A stretch of DNA of 41,911 nucleotides, taken from an uncultured bacterium (GTDB lineage: Bacteria; Bacillota; Clostridia; Oscillospirales; Acutalibacteraceae). Position 1 is the stretch's first letter. Each line of letters opens with the position of its first letter. Shown here in pieces: positions 1 to 8,676 of this stretch. The notes below the pieces were generated by a model. The model saw only the letters and a program-made list of their open reading frames with translations, did no database searches and was not told the DNA's origin. A program made the translations under genes and the position numbers. The stretch is from the NCBI GenBank assembly GCA_934875675.1, contig CAKXIK010000014.1:14042-55952 (forward strand), given 5' to 3'.

Positions 1-944
1 TGAACATCCCCTGCGCGTCCCTTGGGGATAACGGCATCCACCGATCCGCATTCCTGCAATACAATCCTGCAATCGACACCCGTTCCCACAACGGGAACAG
101 ACAGATTCATTCCAGTTTCCGAAAATGTGATACGCTCCACCTGATCAAAACCATAGTTCATCATCTTCTTATGGTCATTCCAGTCATCCGGATCCTTCAG
201 GGTAACCGCAACCAAAAGAACGCCGTCACGTTCACAACTGCTGACCAAACAACGACCGCTTTTTTTTGTGAATCCGGTTTTAACACCATTGCAGCCTTCC
301 ATCTCCAACAGCAGGCGATTATGATTATAAAATGTGCGCCGGACCTGCGGTTCCACAAAATCGATCGTCATTGTTTTCTGCGAAGCAATTGTCGCAAAAT
401 CAGGGCAGCGCATTGCCGCACATCCGAGCAAAGCCATGTCATATGCAGTGGTGTAATGCTCCTCATCATCCAGACCGGAAGGCGTGACAAAATGAGTGTT
501 TTTCATTCCGAGGCTTTTTGCAACCTCATTCATCTTGTTCGCAAATTCTTCCTTAGAGCCTGCAAGCGTGATTGCAATCGCATTGGCTGCATCATTGCCT
601 GATTCCAGCAGCAACCCCGTCACCAATGCGCGCAGGGTAAGCTTTTCGCCTGCCTTCAAATAAATGGAAGAACCTTCCACCTCGATCATTTCTTGCGTTA
701 TTTCCACCACATCGTCCAATCGTTCGGATTGAACTGCAATCAGCGCCGTCATGATTTTGGTTGTACTGGCCATAGAATGGCGTTCTTCTGCATTCTTTGC
801 AAAGAGTACCCGACCGTTCTGTGCTTCCATTAATACTGCGGAGGAAGCACAAACCGACGGTTGCTCTGCAAATACCGCAGGCGCACTGCAAAATAGAACG
901 CCAACCATCAGTAGCATCGCCATCCAGGAAAAAATACGTTTCAT
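1..944 (-). CDS. D-alanyl-D-alanine carboxypeptidase, PBP5/peptidase S11 family (3' end cut by window edge)
   Basis: Serine DD-carboxypeptidase that trims the terminal D-Ala of peptidoglycan stem peptides outside the membrane. About 314 residues are visible. Residues 1-26 form a signal peptide ending in AVFA. All three active-site motifs of the family are present: STTK (residues 60-63, nucleophile Ser60), SGN (about 117-119) and KTG (about 222-224). The C-terminal beta domain and any amphipathic membrane anchor run off the left edge. The start is the ATG at 944, preceded by a GGCAGGTG-type ribosome binding site. It is the last visible gene of the scpA-scpB-ytfJ run, 52 bases after ytfJ. That context suits the sporulation or cortex-related paralogs DacB/DacF, but which one cannot be decided, so no symbol is given. 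Confidence 0.93.
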   Translation of the reverse strand, partial: MKRIFSWMAMLLMVGVLFCSAPAVFAEQPSVCASSAVLMEAQNGRVLFAKNAEERHSMASTTKIMTALIAVQSERLDDVVEITQEMIEVEGSSIYLKAGEKLTLRALVTGLLLESGNDAANAIAITLAGSKEEFANKMNEVAKSLGMKNTHFVTPSGLDDEEHYTTAYDMALLGCAAMRCPDFATIASQKTMTIDFVEPQVRRTFYNHNRLLLEMEGCNGVKTGFTKKSGRCLVSSCERDGVLLVAVTLKDPDDWNDHKKMMNYGFDQVERITFSETGMNLSVPVVGTGVDCRIVLQECGSVDAVIPKGRAGDV

Positions 945-996
945 GTTTCAACACCTGCCTCAACCAATTCATATGCATCGACAGGCAAAAAAACAA

Positions 997-1449
997 TCAT
1001 TCACCAAGTTTTTCGTTGATTTCAGCTACCGCTTTTTCCGCAATTTTTTCTGACACATCCTCAAGGTCACTGTCTTTCTCTTTTTTTCGACTCTTGACGA
1101 ATCCGCTGATTTTGTCAACTGCTTCTGGCACCATCTCAACAATACGGTCTGCCGTAGTAACCGGAGGATTGACCGGCAGCAGCTTGACATTTCCTCCACT
1201 GACAGTCAAAAATGCAATCGGAGCAATGGTAACCCCTGCACCACCGCCGCCGCCGAACAATTCACGCGTGGTGGTCTTGGACGGCAAATCTGACCCACCG
1301 GCTGCAAAGCCATAGGTCACTTTGGAAACGGGAATCACGGTAACCTCTCCTGCCTGAATCGGGGAACCAATAATTGTATTGGCATCCACCATCGCCTTGA
1401 TCTTTTCTATGGTTTTATCCATCATACTTTCTGCTGTGCGGTCTGACAT
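997..1449 (-). CDS. ytfJ: Sporulation protein YtfJ (GerW family)
   Basis: 150 residues, the usual size for GerW/YtfJ. The family is found in endospore formers; in Bacillus it is associated with spore germination, and its biochemical role is not settled. The N-terminal helix (about 1-30) is followed by the family pattern of IIGSPI, then TVIPVSKV, then a Gly-rich segment with GGGGGAGV, then TVSGG and KLLPVNPP. The C-terminus is charged and helical. The ATG at 1449 is chosen because AAAGGGTG lies just upstream; an in-frame start 14 codons earlier would put that site inside the gene. It lies between the DUF2953 gene (57 bases) and the DD-carboxypeptidase (52 bases), probably on one transcript. 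Confidence 0.9.
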   Translation of the reverse strand: MSDRTAESMMDKTIEKIKAMVDANTIIGSPIQAGEVTVIPVSKVTYGFAAGGSDLPSKTTTRELFGGGGGAGVTIAPIAFLTVSGGNVKLLPVNPPVTTADRIVEMVPEAVDKISGFVKSRKKEKDSDLEDVSEKIAEKAVAEINEKLGE

Positions 1450-1506
1450 GTGTAAACACCCTTTCTTAATCTTAGTTTCAAAAAAGTGCATCTGTATATT
1501 TCTCTA

Positions 1507-2181
1507 TCACGATCTATTGCGAGGACGAAGGCAAAGATTTGTTTTTTTCTTATTTGTGTCTCCTTGTTTTGTTGTATGCATTTTTTGACGGAACATAAGC
1601 AACAAGAACGAGCAAAGTGCCGTTACTGCTGCGCGAACGACCCAAAATACTCTGAGCCGCAGCCGAATCTGGCAAGAAATTTGATATCCGTCAGAAAGAA
1701 AATCCGGATCAATTTTCAATTGATGCTTTCTGCAGTGAGTTAATGCCAGCAGCTGCGCCCAAACCGGAAATACAATTGCACAAACTCCGCCATACTGTTC
1801 TGCAATCGCTGCAGAATCTTCTCCGCCAACGACTAACTTTGCTTCACATTTTTCTGCAATCAAATGCCTGCCAACACGTCCAACCGCTCTGGTAACAATC
1901 GCAAGCAGCTTTTTCAAAAAAACGAGAAACCCTTTCAGACCTTCTTCCTGATATAGTTCTGCGAAAAAGCTTTTTTTAGGTTCACTTTTCTTTTCTTCCG
2001 GTTCTTCTTTTCTGAGATTTGTCTGTTGACTCCCAGAAGAAGGCAAGATCCTGACTGGAATAAAAGCAATCCAAATAGTAAGTCTTGGCTTCTCAAAATA
2101 TGAAAAACAAAAACGAACCGGAATCATCAACAAAAGAAAAATTAATCCAAGAATTGAGAAAAGGATGATCCAACCGATCAT
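1507..2181 (-). CDS. DUF2953 family membrane protein
   Basis: About 224 residues. One hydrophobic segment at the N-terminus (about residues 3-22, WIILFSILGLIFLLL) is followed by a beta-like stretch, a Lys/Glu-rich linker (about 50-75) and a second apolar part near residue 145. The N-terminal helix and layout resemble DUF2953 proteins that often sit beside ytfJ in Clostridia; no function is established. An in-frame GTG lies two codons earlier at 2187, but the ATG at 2181 has the better spacing to the upstream AAGGGAG. It follows scpB by 36 bases and precedes ytfJ by 57, consistent with co-transcription. Confidence 0.75.
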   Translation of the reverse strand: MIGWIILFSILGLIFLLLMIPVRFCFSYFEKPRLTIWIAFIPVRILPSSGSQQTNLRKEEPEEKKSEPKKSFFAELYQEEGLKGFLVFLKKLLAIVTRAVGRVGRHLIAEKCEAKLVVGGEDSAAIAEQYGGVCAIVFPVWAQLLALTHCRKHQLKIDPDFLSDGYQISCQIRLRLRVFWVVRAAVTALCSFLLLMFRQKMHTTKQGDTNKKKTNLCLRPRNRS

Positions 2182-2217
2182 ACACACGCTCCCTTCCTTC
2201 GGGATACGGAATACTTT

Positions 2218-2784
2218 TTAAATCTCTGCATCGCTGTCATCTTCTGTTTTATCTTCTGATGGTTCCGTCTCCTGTGAATGTTGAACGGGCGGAAGTTCTG
2301 TCAATGCCGATAAATGAAAACAACGAAGAAAATTTTCAGTGGTTCCGTAAAGCAACGGCCGCCCCGGGAGTTCCAGCCTTCCTTTTTCTTCGATCAACCC
2401 CTTGGCAACCAGACTGGAAACTACGCCGGAGGAATCAACGCCGCGAATCTGCTCAATAAACCCTTTCGTAACGGGTTGGTTATACGCTACAATAGCCAGT
2501 ATTTCCATTGCTGCCTGTGAAAGAGGTACGTTACGGCGTTGCTCCAGCACATTGCGGATTTGCGGAGCAAAGCAATCCTTTGTGCAAAGCTGATAGGTAT
2601 CCTCCATCCGGACAATGCAAAGACCGCTTTCTTCACTCCGCCTTTTTTCCGTCATCAGCGCCAACATTTTGAGCAGTGTCGGCTTGTCCATCTCCAACAC
2701 TTCTGCAAGCTTATCCACAGACACAGGATCTCCGCTTGCAAACAGAACTGCTTCAATCGCTGCTTGCGCTTGTGTAAATTCCAT
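2218..2784 (-). CDS. scpB: Segregation and condensation protein B
   Basis: 188 residues. ScpB binds ScpA and the SMC ATPase to form the bacterial condensin complex that organises the chromosome near the origin. The protein has the two winged-helix domains of the family: residues about 3-75 (AIEAVLFASGDPVS near the start) and about 85-160, with the signature MEILAIVAYNQPVTK followed by IRGVDSSGVV and a GRPLLYGTTE-like strand. The last 25 residues are an acidic tail. The ATG at 2784 has AAAGGAG eight bases upstream. Its first codons overlap the end of scpA by 32 bases, indicating coupled translation of the two subunits. Confidence 0.96.
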   Translation of the reverse strand: MEFTQAQAAIEAVLFASGDPVSVDKLAEVLEMDKPTLLKMLALMTEKRRSEESGLCIVRMEDTYQLCTKDCFAPQIRNVLEQRRNVPLSQAAMEILAIVAYNQPVTKGFIEQIRGVDSSGVVSSLVAKGLIEEKGRLELPGRPLLYGTTENFLRCFHLSALTELPPVQHSQETEPSEDKTEDDSDAEI

Positions 2785-3487
2785 CCGAACGACTCCTTTC
2801 TGCATTCAATCTGACTGAACCGTTATCCTCCAAGAAAATCCGTTCCGCACGAATCAATTCCAGCACGGCAAGAAAAGTCGCGATGAGTTCTGATTTGCTT
2901 CGGGAAGACTCAATCAGACTGCCAAGAGAGCAGGTTCCGGATCTTAACACACGAAGAACATGAAACACTCTGGAGGATACCGAAACAATTTTGTGTTCCA
3001 CGATGCCGCTGAACGCTTCTGTTGGCGGAGGAAGTTTTCTTCCCCCGCGCCCCACTGCCGCATAATAGGCATCCGTCAGTTCCCGCACCAGATGTTCGCG
3101 CTGATATGTCTGGTCAACTTCCAGTTTGCCCGGTTCTCTCACAAAAGAATCAAAAGAAGCATGTTCTGCTAAAATAGAAGCGATTCTCTTACACTCCTGA
3201 TATTCCAGCAACTGCCCGGTCAGTTCTTTTTTCAGTTCTTCTGCTTCCTCGCTTTTGGGAAGCAGTGATACCGTTTTCATATAGACCAGCCGAGCTGCCA
3301 TTTCCAAAAACTCGCTTGCAATCTCCAGATTTTCCTCTCTCATCCGGTCGATCTGTTCCATGTACTGATCCAGCAACAGGGAAATTTGAATATCATATAT
3401 ATTCAGTTTGCTCTTTGCAATCAAATGCAGCAAAAGATCAAGGGGGCCTTCAAAAACATTTAATTTATAGGAAATTGTTTCCGTCAT
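2753..3487 (-). CDS. scpA: Segregation and condensation protein A (kleisin)
   Basis: 244 residues. ScpA is the kleisin that bridges the SMC dimer and recruits ScpB. The N-terminus carries the hallmark FEGPLDLLLHLI (about residues 12-23), followed by LNIYDIQI and the helical SMC-neck-binding region. The middle is charged and coiled; the C-terminal winged-helix part includes FLAVLELIRAERI. Gene order scpA-scpB with a 32-base overlap is typical. It follows the M50 protease gene by 56 bases. The ATG at 3487 is used; AAAGG lies about 12 bases upstream, so the initiation signal is moderate. Confidence 0.96.
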   Translation of the reverse strand: MTETISYKLNVFEGPLDLLLHLIAKSKLNIYDIQISLLLDQYMEQIDRMREENLEIASEFLEMAARLVYMKTVSLLPKSEEAEELKKELTGQLLEYQECKRIASILAEHASFDSFVREPGKLEVDQTYQREHLVRELTDAYYAAVGRGGRKLPPPTEAFSGIVEHKIVSVSSRVFHVLRVLRSGTCSLGSLIESSRSKSELIATFLAVLELIRAERIFLEDNGSVRLNAERSRSDGIYTSASSD

Positions 3488-3543
3488 TCATTTGCCATGC
3501 CTTTCACAAAATATGCGTGTAGTTTTGCCGACGCTGAAATAGA

Positions 3544-4236
3544 TTACAATAAGCCAAATAACTTAAACGGAAGGTCAGCAATCCAGAAAACTCCTTGAAG
3601 CGCATATTGGTTGAGAAAACTAAGAACCGGATCAAGCACACCCGAAAAAATTAAAACCGCCAAGCCGATAAAAATATACCGCTCATACCGCGCAATTTGA
3701 TAACTCCACTTTTCGGGCAAAATTGCATTAAAAATACGGGAACCATCCAGGGGAGGGATCGGAATCAGATTAAATACCGCAAGGGAAATATTGATCAAAA
3801 TAAGCCACGAAAAGAAATAATAGAGAATCTGATACCCCACTGTCGCAAAAAAAGCCGCCGGCAGAAAAACGATGCATGCGTTATAAATAACTGCGCCCAA
3901 CAGCGCAACCAATAAATTGGAAGCAGGCCCCGCCAATGCAGTTAGAGCCATCCCGCTTTTATGGTTTTTAAAATTGTACGGGTTAATAGGCACGGGCTTT
4001 GCCCATCCGAAACCGAACAGAATCAAGAACAATGCACCAAAGGGGTCAATGTGTGCAACCGGGTTCAGTGTAAGGCGTCCCTGCGCTTTTGCGGTGTTGT
4101 CTCCCAGTTTTTGTGCCGCCCAACCGTGCGCACATTCATGAATCGGCAACACAAAAAAGATTATCAGCAGTCGAACCGCCAATCCGGTAACGAGTTGTAA
4201 AACGTCACCGCTTTTAATTGCATTTAAAATCCACAT
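3544..4236 (-). CDS. Site-2 protease family (peptidase M50) membrane metalloprotease
   Basis: 230 residues with about five or six membrane segments. The zinc-binding motif HECAH (about residues 33-37) lies in an early transmembrane helix, and the second metal-ligand motif appears as NLIPIPPLDGS, the LDG motif of the family. GFGWAKPVPINP and ALAGPASNLLVAL are also typical. It belongs to the short site-2 protease group without a PDZ domain (YwhC-like), which cleaves substrates within the membrane; its substrate is unknown. The ATG at 4236 is preferred to the one five codons upstream because GGAG lies nine bases before it and the upstream ATG has no ribosome binding site. It is first gene of the run to scpA, behind a good promoter at 4350-4378. 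Confidence 0.9.
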   Translation of the reverse strand: MWILNAIKSGDVLQLVTGLAVRLLIIFFVLPIHECAHGWAAQKLGDNTAKAQGRLTLNPVAHIDPFGALFLILFGFGWAKPVPINPYNFKNHKSGMALTALAGPASNLLVALLGAVIYNACIVFLPAAFFATVGYQILYYFFSWLILINISLAVFNLIPIPPLDGSRIFNAILPEKWSYQIARYERYIFIGLAVLIFSGVLDPVLSFLNQYALQGVFWIADLPFKLFGLL

Positions 4237-4349
4237 ACTATAATTCTCCATTAAAATATATTTTAGCCACCAAGCTGATCAAAATTGCAATTTGTTATGC
4301 AAACCCTCATGTGCAAAAAAAATTCTTCAACCTATGCGCAATCAAATTT

Positions 4350-4378
4350 ATTATAACTGATTTGTTGAAAAATTACAA
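4350..4378 (-). promoter_or_regulatory. Promoter for the M50 protease-scpAB-ytfJ run
   Basis: Read on the minus strand: -35 TTGTAA, spacer of 17 bases, -10 TATAAT. It lies about 115 bases before the M50 protease start. This 276-base gap also holds the divergent rpmB promoter; I see nothing else in it. Confidence 0.7.
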
Positions 4379-4455
4379 GTAAAAGCCATTTCGTTCTTTT
4401 TTATCCTTCAGAAACCTTTTTTCTGATGCATTTTTTTGGTTTTTAAAAAAAAGAC

Positions 4456-4484
4456 TTGCTTTTCTCTAAAGATTCTGATAAAAT
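4456..4484 (+). promoter_or_regulatory. rpmB promoter
   Basis: -35 TTGCTT, 17-base spacer, -10 TAAAAT, with a TG one base before the -10 box (extended -10). It lies about 45 bases before the rpmB start codon. Confidence 0.7.
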
Positions 4485-4527
4485 AACACTGTTATTCTAT
4501 AGCGGTATACAAAGGAGGTGCAGTCTC

Positions 4528-4716
4528 ATGGCAAAATGCGATTTTTGCGGAAAAGATCTTGCTTTCGGCATTCGCGTGTCTCACTCCCATCGTCGTTCTA
4601 ACAGAACTTGGAAGCCGAACATTAAGCGTGTCAAAGCGATCGTAAACGGTTCCCCGAAGCGTGTTTACGCCTGCACCCGTTGCTTGCGTTCGGGTAAGGT
4701 TACCCGTGCTGTCTGA
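4528..4716 (+). CDS. rpmB: 50S ribosomal protein L28 (zinc-binding type)
   Basis: 62 residues, normal for L28. It is the C+ form: two CxxC pairs, CDFC at residues 4-7 and CTRC near residue 50, are placed to bind one zinc ion. The conserved VSHSHRRSNRTW stretch follows. The ATG at 4528 has a near-perfect AAAGGAGGTG seven bases upstream; in-frame sequence before it has no such signal. It is a single-gene transcript with its own promoter and a strong terminator immediately downstream, flanked by minus-strand operons on both sides. Confidence 0.97.
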   Translation: MAKCDFCGKDLAFGIRVSHSHRRSNRTWKPNIKRVKAIVNGSPKRVYACTRCLRSGKVTRAV

Positions 4717-4732
4717 TCCTCAAGGGGATTTT

Positions 4733-4772
4733 CAAGAGCCGATGTCTAAAAGACATCGGCTCTTGTTCTTTA
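4733..4772 (+). terminator. rpmB intrinsic terminator
   Basis: Perfect 15-bp stem (CAAGAGCCGATGTCT at 4733-4747 with its complement at 4751-4765), three-base loop, then TTCTTT. Confidence 0.92.
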
Positions 4773-4816
4773 TTAACAGGCTTTGTGTTTGATTAATGCG
4801 AACCATTTCGAAATGC

Positions 4817-4866
4817 AAAAAAACAGGAACCCACTCTGTCATTAGGCAGATGGATTCCTGTTTTTT
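4817..4866. terminator. Terminator at the end of the hrcA-grpE-dnaK-dnaJ operon
   Basis: Imperfect hairpin with CAGGAA/TTCCTG outer stem (4824-4829 with 4855-4860) and further pairing inside. It is flanked by seven A on the left and six T on the right, so it can act in both directions. On the minus strand it lies directly behind the dnaJ stop codon and is followed by seven T. Confidence 0.85.
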
Positions 4867-6013
4867 AATTGCTTCCAAATAAATCTTTAATTGAATTAAA
4901 AAAACCTTTTCGTTTCTGATAATTTTTTTCTGTGCTCATAGAATCAAGGTTACGCAGGCATTCTTTTTGCTCTTCGGAAAGATTGCGCGGAACCTCCACG
5001 GTTACACGCACATATTGGTCGCCGCGGGAACGTCCGTTAACGGCAGTAATCCCCTTTCCTTTCAGCTTAAAAATGTCTCCAGGCTGCGTTCCCTCATGCA
5101 CATGGTAACTCACCTTACCGTCCAGCGTAGGTACAACAATTTCTGCACCCAGTGCTGCCTGAGAAAATGTAATCGGAACTTCACACCAGACATCGTTGCC
5201 CCTGCGCTCAAAAATGGGATGAGGACGAACGGCGACCTCCACAATCAGATTTCCCGCCGGGCCACCGTTGGTGCCGGCATTGCCGCGCCCGCTGACATTC
5301 ATCATCTGACCGTCTGCGATACCCGCCGGAATCTCCACCTCAACACGACGCTGACGACGAACACGACCGGTGCCAGAACAAGTTGTGCATGGAGAATCAA
5401 TAATTTTTCCGGTTCCCTGGCATTTGTCGCAAACACCCTGTGTCTGTACCATACCAAACGGAGTGCGCTGCTTGACGACGACCTGACCCGTACCGTTACA
5501 ATTCGGACAGGTCTTTGGCGTTGTTCCTTTGGCTGCGCCCGAACCCCCGCAATCAGAGCACGCATCAATGCAACTGTATGAGACCGTCTTTTTGCATCCC
5601 TTGGCTGCTTCCTCGAAAGAAAGTGTCACCTGTACCTGCGTATCACTGCCTCGGCGAGGTCCATTTGCCTGTGCACGCTGTCCGCCAAAGCCGCCGAAAC
5701 CACCAAAGCCGCCAAAAATGCTGCCAAAGATATCATCGATATCAATATTACTGCCATATCCGCCTGCACCGGCACCAAAGTTAGGATCCACACCCGCGTG
5801 ACCATATTGGTCATACCGCGCGCGTTTTTCCTTGTTGGAAAGAACCTCATAAGCTTCGTTGACTTCCTTGAACTTTTGTTCCGCTTCTTTGTCACCTGGG
5901 TTTAAATCCGGGTGATATTTTTTTGCAAGTTGGCGGTAAGCCTTTTTTATTTCATCATCTGAGGCATTTTTGGGAACGCCCATTACCTCATAAAAATCTC
6001 GCTTGTCTGCCAT
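4865..6013 (-). CDS. dnaJ: Chaperone DnaJ (type I Hsp40)
   Basis: 382 residues, full length. DnaJ delivers unfolded clients to DnaK and stimulates its ATPase. The J domain spans about 1-70 with HPD at 34-36. A Gly/Phe-rich linker follows (about 75-115). Four CxxCxGxG zinc-finger repeats are visible between about 150 and 215 (CSDCGGSG, CPNCNGTG, CDKCQGTG, CTTCSGTG), then the two C-terminal substrate-binding domains. It is last in the hrcA operon, 113 bases after dnaK, and ends at a bidirectional terminator. Confidence 0.98.
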   Translation of the reverse strand: MADKRDFYEVMGVPKNASDDEIKKAYRQLAKKYHPDLNPGDKEAEQKFKEVNEAYEVLSNKEKRARYDQYGHAGVDPNFGAGAGGYGSNIDIDDIFGSIFGGFGGFGGFGGQRAQANGPRRGSDTQVQVTLSFEEAAKGCKKTVSYSCIDACSDCGGSGAAKGTTPKTCPNCNGTGQVVVKQRTPFGMVQTQGVCDKCQGTGKIIDSPCTTCSGTGRVRRQRRVEVEIPAGIADGQMMNVSGRGNAGTNGGPAGNLIVEVAVRPHPIFERRGNDVWCEVPITFSQAALGAEIVVPTLDGKVSYHVHEGTQPGDIFKLKGKGITAVNGRSRGDQYVRVTVEVPRNLSEEQKECLRNLDSMSTEKNYQKRKGFFNSIKDLFGSN

Positions 6014-6126
6014 TCGGAATCACTCCCAAAACAAATTTGCCCCAATTTCATTGCAAACAGGCAAATTCGTTGCAGCTCTGTGCCACGCGCAAAGCTGCAA
6101 CGAACCCGTTACGTTTGAAAGTGTGC

Positions 6127-7968
6127 TTATTTCTGATTGTTGTCGTCAACGTCCTTGTATTCTGCATCATAAACGCCATCCTGCGGAGCAGCGTTATCGG
6201 TGGGAGCGCCTTCTGTCGGTTGAGCACCTGCAGTCTGAGCCTGTTTCATCACATTCTCATAAGCGGCATAGAACGTATTTTTCAGATCCTCAGAAGTCTG
6301 GTTGATCTTATCCATATCTTCGCCCTTGAGTGCTTCTTTTGCGGCGTCAATCTTAGAGCGGATATTGGCTTTTTCATCAGCAGAAATCTTATCGCCAAGC
6401 TCATCCAAAGATTTTTCCGTGGAGAACACCATGCTCTCAGCAGCATTGCGGGCATCGACAGCTTCACGACGTTTTTTATCTTCCTCTGCAAACTGCTCTG
6501 CTTCGCGAACTGCTTTTTCGACATCGTCCTTGCTCATATTGGTATTCGAAGTAATCGTGATGCTCTGCTCTTTGCCTGTACCGAGTTCTTTTGCCGAAAC
6601 ATGAACTATACCATTGGCATCGATATCAAACGTCACTTCAATCTGCGGCACACCGCTGCGGGCAGCCGGAATACCATCCAAGTGGAACACACCCAGTGTC
6701 TTATTATCCTTTGCAAATTCGCGTTCGCCCTGCAGCACATGAACCTCAACGGAGGTTTGACCATCGGCAGCAGTCGTGAAAATCTGGCTCTTCTTGGTCG
6801 GAATTGTGGTGTTGCGCTCAATGATTTTTGTCATGACGCTGCCCTTGGTTTCAACGCCGAGGGAAAGCGGGGTAACATCGAGCAGCAGCAAGCCTTTGAC
6901 TTCTCCACCGAGCACACCGGCCTGCAACGCAGCACCAATGGCAACACATTCATCCGGATTGATACCCTTGAATGGTTCTTTGCCGCTCAGATCACGAACA
7001 GCCTCCAAAACAGCGGGAATACGGCTGGAACCACCGACCATCAGGATTTTATCGATATCGCTGAACTGCAAGCCGGAATCAGACAACGCCTGCTTCACCG
7101 GGCCAACCGTCTTCTGAACGAGGTCTGCCGTCAACTCATCAAATTTTGCACGAGTCAATGTCATATCCAGATGCTTCGGTCCGGTTGCATCTGCAGTAAT
7201 AAACGGCAGGTTGATCTGAGAAGAGGTTACACCGGAAAGCTCAATCTTTGCCTTTTCCGCTGCTTCTTTCAAGCGCTGCATTGCCATTTTATCACCCTTG
7301 AGATCAATGCCGCTTTCTTTTTTGAAGCTATCGCTCAGCCAATCAATTACGCGCTGGTCAAAGTCATCGCCGCCCAGACGATTGTTACCTGCAGTTGCAA
7401 GAACTTCCTGCACGCCGTCGCCCATCTCAATGATGGAGACATCGAACGTTCCGCCGCCAAGGTCATACACCATGATCTTCTGATCTTTTTCTTTATCGAT
7501 ACCGTAAGACAAAGCTGCAGCGGTCGGCTCATTGATAATTCTCTTGACATCCAGACCCGCAATCTTACCGGCATCTTTAGTTGCCTGACGCTGCGCATCT
7601 GTGAAGTATGCCGGAACCGTGATAACCGCCGAGGATACCGACTCACCCAGATAAGCTTCTGCATCTGCCTTGAGCTTCTGCAGAATCATTGCAGAAATCT
7701 CCTGTGGGGTGTAGTTCTTGTCGTCAATTTTCACCTTGTGGTCAGTGCCCATTTCGCGCTTAATAGAAGCGATTGTGCGTTCCGGGTTCGTGATTGCCTG
7801 ACGCTTTGCAACCTGACCCACCATACGTTCGCCGGTTTTTGCAAAAGCAACAACAGACGGAGTTGTTCTTGCTCCCTCGGCATTTGCGATGACGACCGGC
7901 TCGCCGCCTTCAATAACAGCAACACAAGAGTTTGTAGTTCCAAGATCGATACCAATTGTTTTAGACAT
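6127..7968 (-). CDS. dnaK: Chaperone DnaK (Hsp70)
   Basis: 613 residues. ATP-dependent cytoplasmic chaperone. The nucleotide-binding domain starts with GIDLGTTNSCVAV and contains VYDLGGGTFDVSI and the adenosine motif ILMVGGSSRIPAV. The substrate-binding domain (about 380-500) and helical lid follow, and the C-terminal tail is acidic (DAEYKDVDDNNQK). The segment between subdomains is the shorter Gram-positive form. It lies 78 bases after grpE in the CIRCE-controlled operon. A very long open frame on the opposite strand is a composition shadow; see rejected items. Confidence 0.98.
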   Translation of the reverse strand: MSKTIGIDLGTTNSCVAVIEGGEPVVIANAEGARTTPSVVAFAKTGERMVGQVAKRQAITNPERTIASIKREMGTDHKVKIDDKNYTPQEISAMILQKLKADAEAYLGESVSSAVITVPAYFTDAQRQATKDAGKIAGLDVKRIINEPTAAALSYGIDKEKDQKIMVYDLGGGTFDVSIIEMGDGVQEVLATAGNNRLGGDDFDQRVIDWLSDSFKKESGIDLKGDKMAMQRLKEAAEKAKIELSGVTSSQINLPFITADATGPKHLDMTLTRAKFDELTADLVQKTVGPVKQALSDSGLQFSDIDKILMVGGSSRIPAVLEAVRDLSGKEPFKGINPDECVAIGAALQAGVLGGEVKGLLLLDVTPLSLGVETKGSVMTKIIERNTTIPTKKSQIFTTAADGQTSVEVHVLQGEREFAKDNKTLGVFHLDGIPAARSGVPQIEVTFDIDANGIVHVSAKELGTGKEQSITITSNTNMSKDDVEKAVREAEQFAEEDKKRREAVDARNAAESMVFSTEKSLDELGDKISADEKANIRSKIDAAKEALKGEDMDKINQTSEDLKNTFYAAYENVMKQAQTAGAQPTEGAPTDNAAPQDGVYDAEYKDVDDNNQK

Positions 7969-8046
7969 AATGATTTCCCCCGTTCAGATAATTTTCTGTT
8001 GAATCTTTTATATGATCAACATTCGGCTTCCGCCGACAGAAACAGC

Positions 8047-8676
8047 TTAATTCGCAACCTTTACCATTGCATAACGCAGTACCTTACTGCCAATTTTATA
8101 GCCCTTTTGCAGCACCTGAACCACTGTGTTTGCTTCTAAGTTCTCATCTTCCATATGCATCACAGCATTGTGAAACTCGGGATTGAAAGGAATGTTTTCT
8201 TCTGCAATTTCTTCGATGCCAAGCTTTTCAAACACATTAATGATCTGCGTGTGAATCATTTCAACACCCTTGCGAATATCTGCCTCGCAGCCTTCCTGCA
8301 CAGCAATCGCACGATCAATATTGTCTGCAACAGGGAGAATATCTTTGATTGCGTCAGCCTTTGCCCGGGCTGCAATTTCTCCCATTTCTTTAGAAGTGCG
8401 CTTTCGGTAATTGTCATATTCCGCACGAATGCGCATATCCAAATCCTTTTCTTTTTCAAGCTCCGCTTTGAGCTGTTCAATTTCTTTTTCCAGGTTTTGA
8501 ACCTCATCGGACTTTTCAGACTGAGCAGTCGTTGCAGATTGTTCCTGCGGTTCAGCCTGTACTTGTTCCGGAGAGGATGAAACCTCTACATTTGTTTTGT
8601 TTTCTGTATCTTCCTGCGGTGTTTGTTTCTTTTCCGACAAATCTGTCATCTCCTTATTATCATCCACACTACTCAT
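8047..8676 (-). CDS. grpE: Nucleotide exchange factor GrpE
   Basis: 209 residues. GrpE releases ADP from DnaK. The first about 65 residues are low-complexity and charged, then comes a long coiled-coil helix (about 65-135, with LRIRAEYDNYRKRT-type pattern) and a C-terminal beta domain ending in GSKVLRYAMVKV. The start at 8676 overlaps the end of hrcA by eight bases, so translation is probably coupled. An in-frame ATG ten codons later sits too close to its AAGGAG to be preferred. Confidence 0.97.
   Translation of the reverse strand: MSSVDDNKEMTDLSEKKQTPQEDTENKTNVEVSSSPEQVQAEPQEQSATTAQSEKSDEVQNLEKEIEQLKAELEKEKDLDMRIRAEYDNYRKRTSKEMGEIAARAKADAIKDILPVADNIDRAIAVQEGCEADIRKGVEMIHTQIINVFEKLGIEEIAEENIPFNPEFHNAVMHMEDENLEANTVVQVLQKGYKIGSKVLRYAMVKVAN

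Noticed and set aside
592..996. Minus-strand frame of 134 codons over the DD-carboxypeptidase start and ytfJ gap
   Set aside because: It is a shifted frame over a gene with intact active-site motifs; the protein has no recognisable features.
5923..8139. Plus-strand open frame of 738 codons opposite dnaK and part of dnaJ
   Set aside because: It runs antisense to two full-length chaperone genes. Long antisense frames over dnaK are a known by-product of its codon use and have led to false annotations. There is no sensible ribosome binding site and the protein looks composition-driven.
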